From assembly GCF_003363015.1 (NCBI RefSeq), contig NZ_QRAP01000006.1, positions 124,001 through 188,000 of the forward strand: 64,000 nucleotides of DNA, written 5' to 3'. The DNA is from Enterobacillus tribolii (GTDB lineage: Bacteria > Pseudomonadota > Gammaproteobacteria > Enterobacterales > Enterobacteriaceae). The stretch's first letter is position 1; each line of letters starts with the position of its first letter. Below the pieces are notes generated by a model. The model made no database searches. It had not been told where the DNA came from and saw only the letters and a list, made by a program, of their open reading frames with translations. This document shows, piece after piece, positions 54,757 to 63,720 of this stretch. The translations under genes and the position numbers were made by a program.

Positions 54757-55932
54757 TTAGCCCGCGTTCGTCCGGATGATGTCGGCGATAACCTGGTTAA
54801 CCGGCGCCAGATCCAGCGTCAGCACATTACTGGTATAAGCAGGCGTGGTGCGAGCCTGCTCAGCGAGGACGGCACCTTTTTTACCGGCGGTGTCAACGGT
54901 GACCAGCGTCGACAGGCCGATGCGCAGCGGATGCTCCGCGACCTGTTTCGGGTCCAGTTCGATACGTACCGGCAAACGCTGCACGACCTTAATCCAGTTC
55001 CCCGTGGCGTTTTGCGCCGGCAGCAGGGAGAAGGCGCTGCCGGTGCCCATGTCCAGACCGGCGACCTTACCCTGATACACCACGTCGTCGCCGTACATAT
55101 CGCTGACGACGGTAGCGGACTGGCCGATACGCATGTCCGCCAGTTGGGTTTCTTTGAAGTTGGCATCAATCCAGATCTGGTCGGCGGGAACCACGGCCAT
55201 CAGCGGCGTGCTGGGCGTGATCTGCGCGCCAACCTGAACGCTGCGGCGGGAAACATAACCGGTGATCGGGCTGCGGATTTGAGTACGCTCCAGCGCCAGC
55301 CAGGCGTCGCGTACCTGCGCGGCGGCTTGCAGCACCGAAGGCTGTTTCTCCAGCGGCGTATTCAGAACCATGGCCTGATTGGCGTTGTACTGCTGAACCG
55401 CAACTTCCAGCGAGGCGCGGGCGCTTTCTACCGCGTCTTTGGCATGCTGCAATTCTTCACGGCCGATGGCGTCCACGCTGCCCAGGATCTGACGCCGTTT
55501 GTAGTCGTTGGTCGCCTGGTTCAACTGCGTTTGGCGCAAAGTGATGTTGGCCTGATACTGTTTGCTGTTGATGATTTGCTGGTGAATCTGGCGCACGCTG
55601 CTGGCGAGCGCGGTTTTCGCCCGTTCATAGGCTTGCTCCGCGTCGGTTTTGTCCAGGATGACCAGCACGTCGCCGGCCTTGACCAGATCGGTGCCGTCGA
55701 AGTTAACCTGCGTCACGCTCCCGGAAACCTGCGCCATTATCTGCACCTGGTTGCCTGTGACATAGGCATCGTCGGTTTCCTGGTGATGGCGTAATACCAG
55801 GAACCAGTACACCAGCCAGGCTACGCCGACGAGAATAAACAGGGCCGTCAGGATCAGCAGCCACGTCTTACGCTGCCGCTTTTTGTTGGTCGCTGACGGT
55901 TGCGGGGCCTGAGCAGCCGCATTTTCGCTCAT
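54757..55932 (-). CDS. emrA: Membrane fusion protein EmrA
   Basis: EmrA is a 391-residue periplasmic adaptor with one N-terminal membrane helix (KTWLLILTALFILVGVAWLV). The lipoyl/barrel-sandwich halves contain ETDDAYVTGNQVQIMAQVSG and LERTQIRSPITGYVSRR, flanking a long coiled-coil hairpin. The beta barrel contains DANFKETQLADMRIGQ. The start at MSENAAAQ (55932) matches E. coli EmrA; the frame opens five codons earlier. Confidence 0.95.
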   Translation of the reverse strand: MSENAAAQAPQPSATNKKRQRKTWLLILTALFILVGVAWLVYWFLVLRHHQETDDAYVTGNQVQIMAQVSGSVTQVNFDGTDLVKAGDVLVILDKTDAEQAYERAKTALASSVRQIHQQIINSKQYQANITLRQTQLNQATNDYKRRQILGSVDAIGREELQHAKDAVESARASLEVAVQQYNANQAMVLNTPLEKQPSVLQAAAQVRDAWLALERTQIRSPITGYVSRRSVQVGAQITPSTPLMAVVPADQIWIDANFKETQLADMRIGQSATVVSDMYGDDVVYQGKVAGLDMGTGSAFSLLPAQNATGNWIKVVQRLPVRIELDPKQVAEHPLRIGLSTLVTVDTAGKKGAVLAEQARTTPAYTSNVLTLDLAPVNQVIADIIRTNAG

Positions 55933-55958
55933 GGTGTGTTTCTCCACGTCTTCTTTTT

Positions 55959-57413
55959 TTATGCTTTCGATTGCGCTGCGGAGGCGTGATAGCCGCCGCC
56001 CAGCGAACGGATGAGATCGATTTTGGACTGCAAAAGTACATTCCGTGCATTCATCTCGGCCTGCTGCTGTTGCAGTAATTGGGTTTGGCTGTTCAGCATG
56101 GGAAGACGTCCGGTCAGCCCGCTCCGGTATTGCTCCTGCGCCACCCGGTACGCCCGGGCGATGGCCTGTGAAGCCAGTTGTGACTGCTGGTACTGGCGTT
56201 CAGCATTCTGCTGCTGTGTGATGGCGTCGGCAGCATCCTGTACCGCGTTCAACACGGTTTGATTGTAAAGCTCCACTGATTGATCGTACAGCGCCGATTC
56301 CTGCCCTAATTTACTGCGCAATGCCCCTGCATGAAATATAGGCAGGGAAATTGCCGGTGCAAAGTTCCAGGCCCGGCTCGCTTCTTCGAAAAACGTGGGA
56401 TTGTCGCCGTGGAAATTGGCGGTGGTCAGTCCGGCGAAGGCAGTAATCGACAGGCTGGGGTAGAAATCTTTACGTGCGGCTTGCACGCTCTGCTCGTAAG
56501 ACTCGATCAACGCGCGCTGCGCCGTAATATCCGGGCGCTGGCTGAGCAGGTCGGTGGTCAGCGTCGATGGCGGCGTCAGGCGGTCACTCGCCGGCAGCGT
56601 GACCGGCCGGACAGCCGTGGCGGCGCCGATGCCTTTACCACTCAGTGCGGCAATCTGATGCTGCAATGTTTCGATGTGCGCCGCGATCTGCGTCAGTTGC
56701 TGGCGGTTCAGTTCCACCTGCGCGGCTGCCTGTTGCCAGACTTCTACGCCGACGACGCCTGCCTGATATTGCCGTTGCTGGATGTCGGCCGTCGTCTGGC
56801 TGGCCGCTGTCTGCTGTTGCAGCAACTTCTGCAGTTCAAAATCGTTCTGCAACTGGTAATAGGCGGCGGCCAGCGCGGAGGTTAACGTCAGTACGCTCTG
56901 CTGGCGTTCTGCCTGCAGGGAACTGACCTGGGCTTTGGCGGCATTGACCTGGTTATGAAATTTCCCCCACCAGTCAAACTCGTAGCTGAAGTTCAGCCCC
57001 AACTGATTGGTGGTTTCATACAACGGCTGCGACGGCGCGCCCGGCGCCAGCGGCTGAATGGTATTCTGCGAAAAGCGATCGCGGCGGATACTGCCGTTCA
57101 GATCCAGGTTCGGGCCGTTCAATGAGTTTGCCATCCCCACGGCGCTCTGCGCCTCGCGTATCCGCGCGCTCGCCTGTTTCAGCGTGGGCGAATCGCGCAA
57201 CGCGCCGTCCATCAGCGCATTGAGCTGAGGATCGTTAAACGCCGTCCACCAGGTCAGGCTGACGGGCGAGGCTGTTGCAGAACGGGGTGAAAGCTGTAAT
57301 TGCTGAGAAGTAATTATTGTGGACTGCGGCCCGATATCATTAGTTGATGCACAACCTGCTAATATCAAAACCGCAGTAAGACAAGAAAACTGCCAACGAT
57401 ATGACAATCGCAT
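55959..57413 (-). CDS. Outer-membrane efflux channel lipoprotein (NodT family)
   Basis: This 484-residue TolC-type outer-membrane factor has a lipoprotein signal (TAVLILAGC). Two repeated OEP domains follow, with WWTAFNDPQLNALMDGAL, YEFDWWGKFHNQVNAAKAQV and the second-repeat LLSQRPDITAQRALIES. It is placed between mprA and emrA; E. coli emrRAB has no such gene and uses TolC. It presumably completes a dedicated tripartite pump. The start at MRLSYRWQF (57413) is set by the signal peptide. Confidence 0.92.
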   Translation of the reverse strand: MRLSYRWQFSCLTAVLILAGCASTNDIGPQSTIITSQQLQLSPRSATASPVSLTWWTAFNDPQLNALMDGALRDSPTLKQASARIREAQSAVGMANSLNGPNLDLNGSIRRDRFSQNTIQPLAPGAPSQPLYETTNQLGLNFSYEFDWWGKFHNQVNAAKAQVSSLQAERQQSVLTLTSALAAAYYQLQNDFELQKLLQQQTAASQTTADIQQRQYQAGVVGVEVWQQAAAQVELNRQQLTQIAAHIETLQHQIAALSGKGIGAATAVRPVTLPASDRLTPPSTLTTDLLSQRPDITAQRALIESYEQSVQAARKDFYPSLSITAFAGLTTANFHGDNPTFFEEASRAWNFAPAISLPIFHAGALRSKLGQESALYDQSVELYNQTVLNAVQDAADAITQQQNAERQYQQSQLASQAIARAYRVAQEQYRSGLTGRLPMLNSQTQLLQQQQAEMNARNVLLQSKIDLIRSLGGGYHASAAQSKA

Positions 57414-57433
57414 ATAAGGGTTACCTGACGGAA

Positions 57434-57952
57434 TTACTGATCGAAGCCCGTCTGTTCCATCAGTTCCAAACGCGCCAGCAGCTTGCGCGTTAGTCCTTCC
57501 AACTGCTGCTGTTCCTCCGCATCGAGCACGGACCATAAATTATGCAGGGCTTTGTGCTGAGGCGGGAGGATTTTTTCTAAAAACTCTTCACCGGAAGGCG
57601 TCAGGTGCAGGTAAAGGCAACGACGGTCGTTGTCGCTTTCACGACGCTCGATCCATCCGCGTTTTTCCAGTTCATCCGCGATGCGGGTTGCGTTGGTGCG
57701 GGAGGAGCCGAGTGCGGCACTGAGTTCCGAAGGCTGAATGCTGTTATTTTCCTGTGCTTCCAGCGTAATGAGCGCCATAAACAAGGTTTCATTAATGCCT
57801 TGTTCTTTCAGCATCTTGTTACGGTTTTCCAGCAGTCTGTTCTGCATGTGCATGCAGAGCCGGGTAAGCAGAATCTCCTGGTAAGGAAAATCTTTCTGGC
57901 GCTGGGCCCGAAAGTTAAGCATTTCTTCGATATGAGAAATCGAGCTTGGCAT
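57434..57952 (-). CDS. mprA: MarR-family repressor MprA (EmrR)
   Basis: This 172-residue MarR-type repressor of the emr operon is released by phenolic uncouplers. It is very close to E. coli Mpr[41 protein letters not shown] and the wing region [20 protein letters not shown]. It is the first gene of the mprA-OMF-emrA-emrB operon, 20 bp before the channel gene. The start at [12 protein letters not shown] is chosen by similarity. Confidence 0.95.
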   Translation of the reverse strand: MPSSISHIEEMLNFRAQRQKDFPYQEILLTRLCMHMQNRLLENRNKMLKEQGINETLFMALITLEAQENNSIQPSELSAALGSSRTNATRIADELEKRGWIERRESDNDRRCLYLHLTPSGEEFLEKILPPQHKALHNLWSVLDAEEQQQLEGLTRKLLARLELMEQTGFDQ

Positions 57953-58292
57953 GTGTAATACCCCATTAATTTCGCGCGGTATAGTAATCATGAGGACTAA
58001 CAATGTAAACGATTCAGGCGTTAAATTATTAGCTATTTGTGTAATTAGTTAATATCGGTGAATGCAACATCTTGTTATTATTTTTCACTTCAATGGTTTA
58101 GTGAAAAAAATTCTTTGTAAATCCTCATGAATCTGGCGATCCGGCAGACAGCGATCGGTTGCGACGCCAACCTGAGGCAGACATAGGGCGTTGGTTTAAA
58201 TTGCCTTACAGATCAGCGTAGATCGCCTTGCCGGAACGTTAACCGTCAAAACAATATCATGGATTATTAATCATGCGATTATATTTTTGCGA
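57953..58292. other. Promoter region of the emr operon
   Basis: 340 bp of AT-rich DNA between the YgaY-like gene and mprA. It includes a 9-bp inverted repeat TTTTTCACT/AGTGAAAAA (58081-58108). The EmrR-controlled promoter should be near 57960-58050, but I cannot assign the operator. No gene seen. Confidence 0.45.
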
Positions 58293-59498
58293 TTAATGAA
58301 TCTGAGTCACCGTGTTGTAGCGGCCTGCCGGGCTGCCCAGCCAGATAAGCAGGTTGAGTACGCTGAATACGGCACCGGCGGCGCAAACGCCCGCCCAGCC
58401 GCCATGTTCATAAGCATACGCGGAAGCTAACGAGCCTGTTGCGCCGCCGATAAAATAGCTGGTCATGTAGCCGGCCGTTAAGCGGTTTCTGGCTTCCGGC
58501 ATCATGTGATAAATCACGCTCTGATTAGTGACGTGTATGCCCTGTACCGCCAGATCCAGCACCACGATGCCCAGCAGCAACGGCCAGAGCAGGTCGGCGC
58601 CGGCGTAAATGGCGGCCCACGACAGCAGCAGCAAAACCATGCCGATGCTGGTGGACAGGGTTGCTTTCCCTTTGTCCGCCAGATGTCCCGCCCGGCTGGC
58701 GGCCAGCGCGCCTGCCGCGCCGACCAGGCCGAACAGACCGATCACCCCTTCGTTGTAGCCGTAAGGCGGCGAGGCCAGCAGAAAAGCGATGGAAGTCCAC
58801 AGGATACTGAAGTTGGCGAAAGAGCAGGCGCCGACCAGCGCACGGGTACGCAACACTGGATGAGAGACAAACAGCCGGCAGATTGACGTCAGCAACTGGC
58901 CGTAATTCAGATCGGACTTCTGCTGATAGCGCGGCAGGCTGCGCCACAGCACCAGCGCCAGGATCACCATCAGAATTGCGGCAACCCAGTACACCGTGCG
59001 CCAGCCGCCAAGGCTGGCCAGGGCGCCGGCGGCGGTGCGCGCCAGTAAGATCCCCAGCAGCAGACCGCTCATGACCAGGCCGACCACCCGGCCGCGTTTT
59101 TGCGGTTCCGCCAGCGTTGCAGCCAGCGGAACCAGAATCTGGGCAACGACAGAGAACAGGCCGGTCAGCAGCGTGCCGATGACGATCCAGATAACGTCGG
59201 GGGCGAGCGCGGTGATCAGCAGTCCACCCGCCGACAGCAGCGTCATGGTGACGATCAGCCCGCGCCGTTCGAACATATCACCCAGCGGAACGATAAACAT
59301 CAGCCCGGCGGCGTAGCCCAACTGCGCCGCGGTCACGATCAGGCCGGCGCGGTCGGCCGATAAATCAAAGGCGCGGGCGATGGTGTCCAGCAACGGCTGC
59401 GCATAGTAAATGCCGGCGACGGATAACCCGGTCGCGACGGCCATCAGCAGGATCAACGGCGGACGCAGTACGAATTCGGTTTGTGATGGTGGGTTCAT
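58293..59498 (-). CDS. MFS transporter, YgaY-like
   Basis: This 401-residue inner-membrane MFS carrier has twelve helices, with AGIYYAQPLLDTIARAF and the loop motif LGDMFERRGLIVTMTLL. It resembles predicted drug or sugar efflux carriers such as YgaY, which also lies near mprA in E. coli. No ygaZH genes are present here. Substrate unknown. Confidence 0.84.
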   Translation of the reverse strand: MNPPSQTEFVLRPPLILLMAVATGLSVAGIYYAQPLLDTIARAFDLSADRAGLIVTAAQLGYAAGLMFIVPLGDMFERRGLIVTMTLLSAGGLLITALAPDVIWIVIGTLLTGLFSVVAQILVPLAATLAEPQKRGRVVGLVMSGLLLGILLARTAAGALASLGGWRTVYWVAAILMVILALVLWRSLPRYQQKSDLNYGQLLTSICRLFVSHPVLRTRALVGACSFANFSILWTSIAFLLASPPYGYNEGVIGLFGLVGAAGALAASRAGHLADKGKATLSTSIGMVLLLLSWAAIYAGADLLWPLLLGIVVLDLAVQGIHVTNQSVIYHMMPEARNRLTAGYMTSYFIGGATGSLASAYAYEHGGWAGVCAAGAVFSVLNLLIWLGSPAGRYNTVTQIH

Positions 59499-59566
59499 GG
59501 CATTTTCTATATGCGGAAGTCTTCAGTCGTTGTCGGGCTTGTCGCACCATTGTTTATCTGCATTTA

Positions 59567-60040
59567 TCAATGGATGCGATAGACGTTGTCAGGGTAGTCC
59601 GCCGGCGTTTCCAGTACGGTAAAGCGGGCATTGTACTGACTGCGGAACTGCGACAGCTCGGCGGCGTCAACATCCAGCTCACGCAGGAACGTCAGCGTCA
59701 GGCGTACGTGCTCCTGAGTCAGCTCCGCCGGCAGGTGCGCCTTACGCAGTACGCCGCGCCAGAACGTCTGGCTTTCGTCCGACGGATTAATAATGAAAGA
59801 CTGATAAATCAGCAACACCGCCGCGGCGTTGCCCAGATGGGATTCCCCACCCTGCACGATATAGCGGGTAAAATCACCGGCGGCGGCCTTCCCCATCTGA
59901 TTCAGCAGCGACTCCACGTAAAGCGGTTCGATATTCAGCCGGCGGGTCAGCGCCTGGGCGGCGCGGCGTGTTTCAGAGGTCATTACCCGGAAACCGACAA
60001 CAAACACCACGGCTATCGTGGCTAAAATTAACCAGGTCAT
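59567..60040 (-). CDS. yicN: DUF1198 family protein (YicN-like)
   Basis: This 157-residue protein has one N-terminal membrane helix (MTWLILATIAVVFVVGFRVM) and a soluble domain. It is similar to E. coli YicN: RLNIEPLYVESLLNQMGKAA, and ESHLGNAAAVLLIYQS with a NARF-type C-terminus. No function is known. Confidence 0.86.
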   Translation of the reverse strand: MTWLILATIAVVFVVGFRVMTSETRRAAQALTRRLNIEPLYVESLLNQMGKAAAGDFTRYIVQGGESHLGNAAAVLLIYQSFIINPSDESQTFWRGVLRKAHLPAELTQEHVRLTLTFLRELDVDAAELSQFRSQYNARFTVLETPADYPDNVYRIH

Positions 60041-60113
60041 GACATTCTCCGGGAAAACAGGTCGTCACATCATAGGGGAGTGCGCGTGGGTTAGACAATC
60101 CCCGGACGGGAAT

Positions 60114-61094
60114 TTAACGCTCTCCCTGACCGGGCTGCGCTTCGCCGGCGGCGGCGCGCGCTTCAGGCTTCAGGCGCAGGGTGCTGATGACGCCGATCAA
60201 CAGGCAGACTATTCCTGCCAGGGTCAGCAGCGGCGGCCACTGCTGGCGCAGCAGGAAAGCATAGGCCAGTCCCGCCAGAATTTCGAATACAATCAACGGA
60301 CCGACCAGCGCGGTGGGTAAGCGCTGACTTGCCGCATTCCAGCACAGGGTGCCCAGCCAGGAGCAGAGTAAGCCTATGGCGAGCATTAAGGTAATGAACA
60401 CCAGCGGCCGGGGGCCGAACGGCAGCGGAAATGATGAACCGCTGAACGCCATCCCGCCCCAGACCAGCACATAGCCGATCAACGCCAGCGGCAGCGTGGC
60501 GATGCCCTGCGCGGTAGCCCAGGTGACGGGGCTGTGCTGTGGGTGGGTGCGCAGCCAGGCGGCGTTGCGCAGCGGATACCAGGTCCAGCAGACGACGGCC
60601 AGGCAGGCCAGCAGAATGCCGCTGAGGTAGGTCGTCATTGCGGGGGCGGCTGGGGCGAGGCGCAGTTCGGCGGCGTTGACGCAGCCCAGCCCGACGGCGA
60701 TCAGCAGCAGGGACGGCGCCAGGCCGCGCCAGGGCAGACGCCCGTCCCGTCCGGCATATTTAAGGTTGGCGCACAGGGTAATGACCACCGGCAGCGTGCC
60801 GATAATCATGGTGGACACCGGCGCGCCGGTGCGCTGAATAGCGCTGGCGAGGCACAGGTAGTACATCAGGTTGCCGACCAGCGAAAGCTTCAGCGCCTCG
60901 GCCCAGTCCGCGCGCGATAACCGGCGCAGGCGACGGCGATCGTACCAGGCCAGGGGCAGGGCGATCAGACCGAAGGCGACGTAGCGACCAACGGATTGCA
61001 GGGCCGCGGGGTATTCGGGAACGATGACCGGCCCGACGAAAATCAGGCCCCACATCAGCCCGGCGGCAAGGGCGTAAAGAATGCCGGATAGCAT
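60114..61094 (-). CDS. EamA/DMT-family transporter
   Basis: This 326-residue inner-membrane protein has ten helices in two EamA repeats: ALAAGLMWGLIFVGPVIVPE with YYLCLASAIQRTGAPVSTMI, and CLAVVCWTWYPLRNAAWL with WNAASQRLPTALVGPLIVFE. DMT carriers export metabolites or amino acids. It is next to an AraC regulator on the same strand, which may control it. Confidence 0.86.
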   Translation of the reverse strand: MLSGILYALAAGLMWGLIFVGPVIVPEYPAALQSVGRYVAFGLIALPLAWYDRRRLRRLSRADWAEALKLSLVGNLMYYLCLASAIQRTGAPVSTMIIGTLPVVITLCANLKYAGRDGRLPWRGLAPSLLLIAVGLGCVNAAELRLAPAAPAMTTYLSGILLACLAVVCWTWYPLRNAAWLRTHPQHSPVTWATAQGIATLPLALIGYVLVWGGMAFSGSSFPLPFGPRPLVFITLMLAIGLLCSWLGTLCWNAASQRLPTALVGPLIVFEILAGLAYAFLLRQQWPPLLTLAGIVCLLIGVISTLRLKPEARAAAGEAQPGQGER

Positions 61095-61186
61095 GTTGAT
61101 TTTTATTCCATTATTGAGCAGGGTGAACGCTGGGAGTGTAAGGCGGCGGTGAGACGGAATCTTGTAGCAAATTGCTGTTCGGGGAG

Positions 61187-62011
61187 TCAGCGCGTGACTT
61201 GTTTTTGGTAACGGGCGGGAGTAATGCCGTAGCGCTGGGTGAAGGCGCGGGTCAGGTGGGCCTGATCGGTCATACCGGTGGCCGCTGCGACGTGGGCGGC
61301 GGGAATGCCGCGGTCGAGCATTTGTTTGGCCGCGAACAGGCGGTAGGCCATCAGCATCTGCATCGGGGTGACGTGGTACTGCGCCTTAAACTGGCGCAGG
61401 AAATGGTAAGGGCTGAGATCGACCAATGTTGCCAGTTCGGCCAGCGTGATGCGCTGTTCCAGATTTTCGCGTAGGTAATCCTGCACAATGCTAAAGCGAT
61501 GGCGGGCTTGCGGCGGCGCAGAGTGGCCGGTGCGCGCGTAGCGGCGGCCGAGCGTCAGCAGGGCCAGCAGCAGGCCGTCGATTTCCAGCGGTTCGGTGCT
61601 GCGCCATAACCGGTTCAGCAACAGGGACATATGCCCGGCATCGGCAGGGTGATGGCGCACCACGTCGTGAAAGCTCCAGTTGCGTTCGCCGCTGATCTGT
61701 TCGACGACGTCCGGTTCCAGATAGATCATCTGGTAACGCCAACCGCCCGGCGTTTCGGCGCGGCCGGTATGAATCTCGTCGGGGTTCATCAGTGTCAGGG
61801 AGCCGGCGGGAGCCAGGTGTTCCGCCCCGCGGTAGCGAAAACGCTCGGCGCCCTGCTCAATAGCGCCGATGCCGAAGGCTTCATGGGTATGAGGTTCAAA
61901 GGCGTAGTGCTCAATGTGGGCCTGATACAGCTCCACCCCCGGCAAATGCGCCAGATGCCGGAACTGCGCACGATCTTTTTCGCTGGTGAAGTGTTCGGGA
62001 ACGCCTTGCAT
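61187..62011 (-). CDS. AraC-family transcriptional regulator
   Basis: This 274-residue regulator has an N-terminal cupin (YAFEPHTHEAFGIGAIEQGA, LTLMNPDEIHTG) and a C-terminal double helix-turn-helix (ITLAELATLVDLSPYHFLRQ, GMTDQAHLTRAFTQRYGITP). Such regulators often control the adjacent LysE or DMT exporter; the EamA gene downstream is the likely target (inference). Confidence 0.88.
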   Translation of the reverse strand: MQGVPEHFTSEKDRAQFRHLAHLPGVELYQAHIEHYAFEPHTHEAFGIGAIEQGAERFRYRGAEHLAPAGSLTLMNPDEIHTGRAETPGGWRYQMIYLEPDVVEQISGERNWSFHDVVRHHPADAGHMSLLLNRLWRSTEPLEIDGLLLALLTLGRRYARTGHSAPPQARHRFSIVQDYLRENLEQRITLAELATLVDLSPYHFLRQFKAQYHVTPMQMLMAYRLFAAKQMLDRGIPAAHVAAATGMTDQAHLTRAFTQRYGITPARYQKQVTR

Positions 62012-62093
62012 GATGTTGGCCCAACGGGTGACGAATAACGTTCAGCCTACTATAGCGGAAAGAAAAATTCGCTGAACCAAAAAGAACGGAAGG

Positions 62094-62123
62094 AAAATAC
62101 AACAGGCCCGCGGGCGGGCCTGT
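62094..62123 (-). terminator. Terminator of dps
   Basis: Stem ACAGGCCCG/CGGGCCTGT with a 4-nt loop and a weak T-rich tail on the minus strand, 19 bp beyond the dps stop. Confidence 0.6.
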
Positions 62124-62141
62124 AAAAGAAAACCGGCGGGA

Positions 62142-62711
62142 TTAATGCCCAGAGGTTTTTGATGCGCGGCCGGACTCAAACAGGAACCAAACGCGGCGTT
62201 CGGTTTCATCGATCCAGTTCTCGATCAGGCTGGCGGTGGAAATGTCGTTGTACTCGTCGCAAATGGCGTGCGCCGCGCGGAATTCCGCGGCCAGCGCTTT
62301 GTTGTCTTCACAAAGCTCGGCCAGCATGTCGGCTGGTTCAACGTAGTCGGCGTCGTTGTCTTTAATGCGCTGCATGCGGGAGATCTGCCCGATGGAGTGC
62401 AGGGTCGGCCCGCCGATTTTACGCACGCGCTCGGCGATGTCGTCAGTCATGGCGAATATTTGCGTGGCTTGTTCATCCAGCAGCAAATGGTAATCGCGGA
62501 AATGCGGTCCGCTCATGTGCCAGTGAAAGTTTTTGGTTTTCAGGTAAAGAGCGTAGATATCCGCCAGAATAGCGTTCATTGCCGCACCAATTGCTTCCGT
62601 TGCCTTAGCGCCTAAATCGGAAGGGGTTGCCAGCGGACGGCTGCGAATCTTTTTGGCTTCGCTGACTTTGGCTTCACCGGCTTTAGTTTTTCCCAACTTG
62701 GTCGTGCTCAT
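62142..62711 (-). CDS. dps: Dps-family DNA-binding ferritin with long basic N-terminus
   Basis: This 189-residue mini-ferritin oxidises iron with peroxide and coats DNA in stress. Ferroxidase residues are visible as His63 (NFHWHMSGPHF), His75, Asp79 (DYHLLLDEQ), Asp90 and Glu94. The N-terminus before the ferritin core is about 35 residues of Lys/Ala-rich sequence (TTKLGKTKAGEAKVSEAKKI), longer than in E. coli Dps (167 residues), and could strengthen DNA binding. The start at 62711 has AGGAG at 6 nt; an ATG two codons upstream abuts that site. Confidence 0.92.
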   Translation of the reverse strand: MSTTKLGKTKAGEAKVSEAKKIRSRPLATPSDLGAKATEAIGAAMNAILADIYALYLKTKNFHWHMSGPHFRDYHLLLDEQATQIFAMTDDIAERVRKIGGPTLHSIGQISRMQRIKDNDADYVEPADMLAELCEDNKALAAEFRAAHAICDEYNDISTASLIENWIDETERRVWFLFESGRASKTSGH

Positions 62712-62858
62712 CTTCATCTCCTGTGAAATAACATGGACTGTCGATGTTTCTTGCCCGAAACCAGTATAGACCATCGTAACCAGGGCGAGAGGGGACTATT
62801 GTATGATGATTGCAGGCGACGCTGTACACCAGGGCGGACAGCGTCGCGGTCTGCGACT

Positions 62859-63605
62859 TTATTGCGCGGTATAACCGCCGTCAACCAGCACGGATGCGCC
62901 ATTGACGAAGCTGGCTTTGTCGCCGGCGAGGAACAGCACGACGTTGGCGACCTCTTCCGGCCGGCCGAGACGCCCTTGCGGATGCAGTTTCACCAGCGCC
63001 TCTTTTTGCTCGTGGGTCAGGGCGCTGAGCAGCGGCGTGTCGATATAGCCGGGGCACACCGCGTTCACACGGATACCCTTCGCGGCGTAATCGGCGGCCA
63101 GCGTTTCCGTCAGCAGCTTGACCCCGCCTTTTGCCGCGGCATACGCGGTGACGTGCTGTTTACCGACGAAGCTGTGGATGGAGCCGCAGTTGACGATAAT
63201 GCCTTTCTTCCCGGCGGTGAGCCAGTGACGGATGGCGCACTGGTTGCTGAGGAATACGCCGGTGAGGTTGATGTCGATGGTGGTTTGCCAGTTCTCCAGG
63301 CTCAGGCGATCGATGGCATCGTCACGCGCGATACCGGCATTCGCGAACAGAATGTCCAATTGGCCATACTGGCGCAGGGTTTCCTCAATAAGTTTTTCCT
63401 GATCCTGCTGACGGGTGACGTCGGTTTTGACAAAATGAACCTGAAATCCTTCCTGTTGCAGCACGCGGGTGGCTTCCTGACCGCGCTCGCTGATGTCGGC
63501 GATGATGACTTTTGCACCTTCACGGGCGAAAGCTTTTACGGTTTCCAGACCGATGCCGCTGGAGCCGCCGGTAACGATGGCAACCTTTCCGTTGAAACTC
63601 ATCAT
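62859..63605 (-). CDS. Short-chain dehydrogenase/reductase
   Basis: This 248-residue classical SDR oxidoreductase has the nucleotide motif TGGSSGIG at 12-19, NAG at 89-91, and the catalytic Ser142, Tyr155 and Lys159 (YAAAK). Asp36 after beta2 (IIADIS) favours NAD(H) over NADP(H). The C-terminus VNGASVLVDGGY is typical. Substrate unknown. AAGGAG precedes the start. It is divergent from the ATPase gene at 63721. Confidence 0.9.
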   Translation of the reverse strand: MMSFNGKVAIVTGGSSGIGLETVKAFAREGAKVIIADISERGQEATRVLQQEGFQVHFVKTDVTRQQDQEKLIEETLRQYGQLDILFANAGIARDDAIDRLSLENWQTTIDINLTGVFLSNQCAIRHWLTAGKKGIIVNCGSIHSFVGKQHVTAYAAAKGGVKLLTETLAADYAAKGIRVNAVCPGYIDTPLLSALTHEQKEALVKLHPQGRLGRPEEVANVVLFLAGDKASFVNGASVLVDGGYTAQ

Positions 63606-63720
63606 TAGTTCTCCTTTTCATGAGATTATGCTTATGAATATAACGATGCTGTAACATTTTTTCTTAACACAAAACGTCATATGTTTACTTTTTATTCACC
63701 GTGGCAAGGCGGAGGACAAC

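Noticed and set aside
58081-58108. TTTTTCACT/AGTGAAAAA inverted repeat as a terminator or operator
   Set aside because: AT-rich and without a G+C stem; it could arise by chance in this AT-rich gap.
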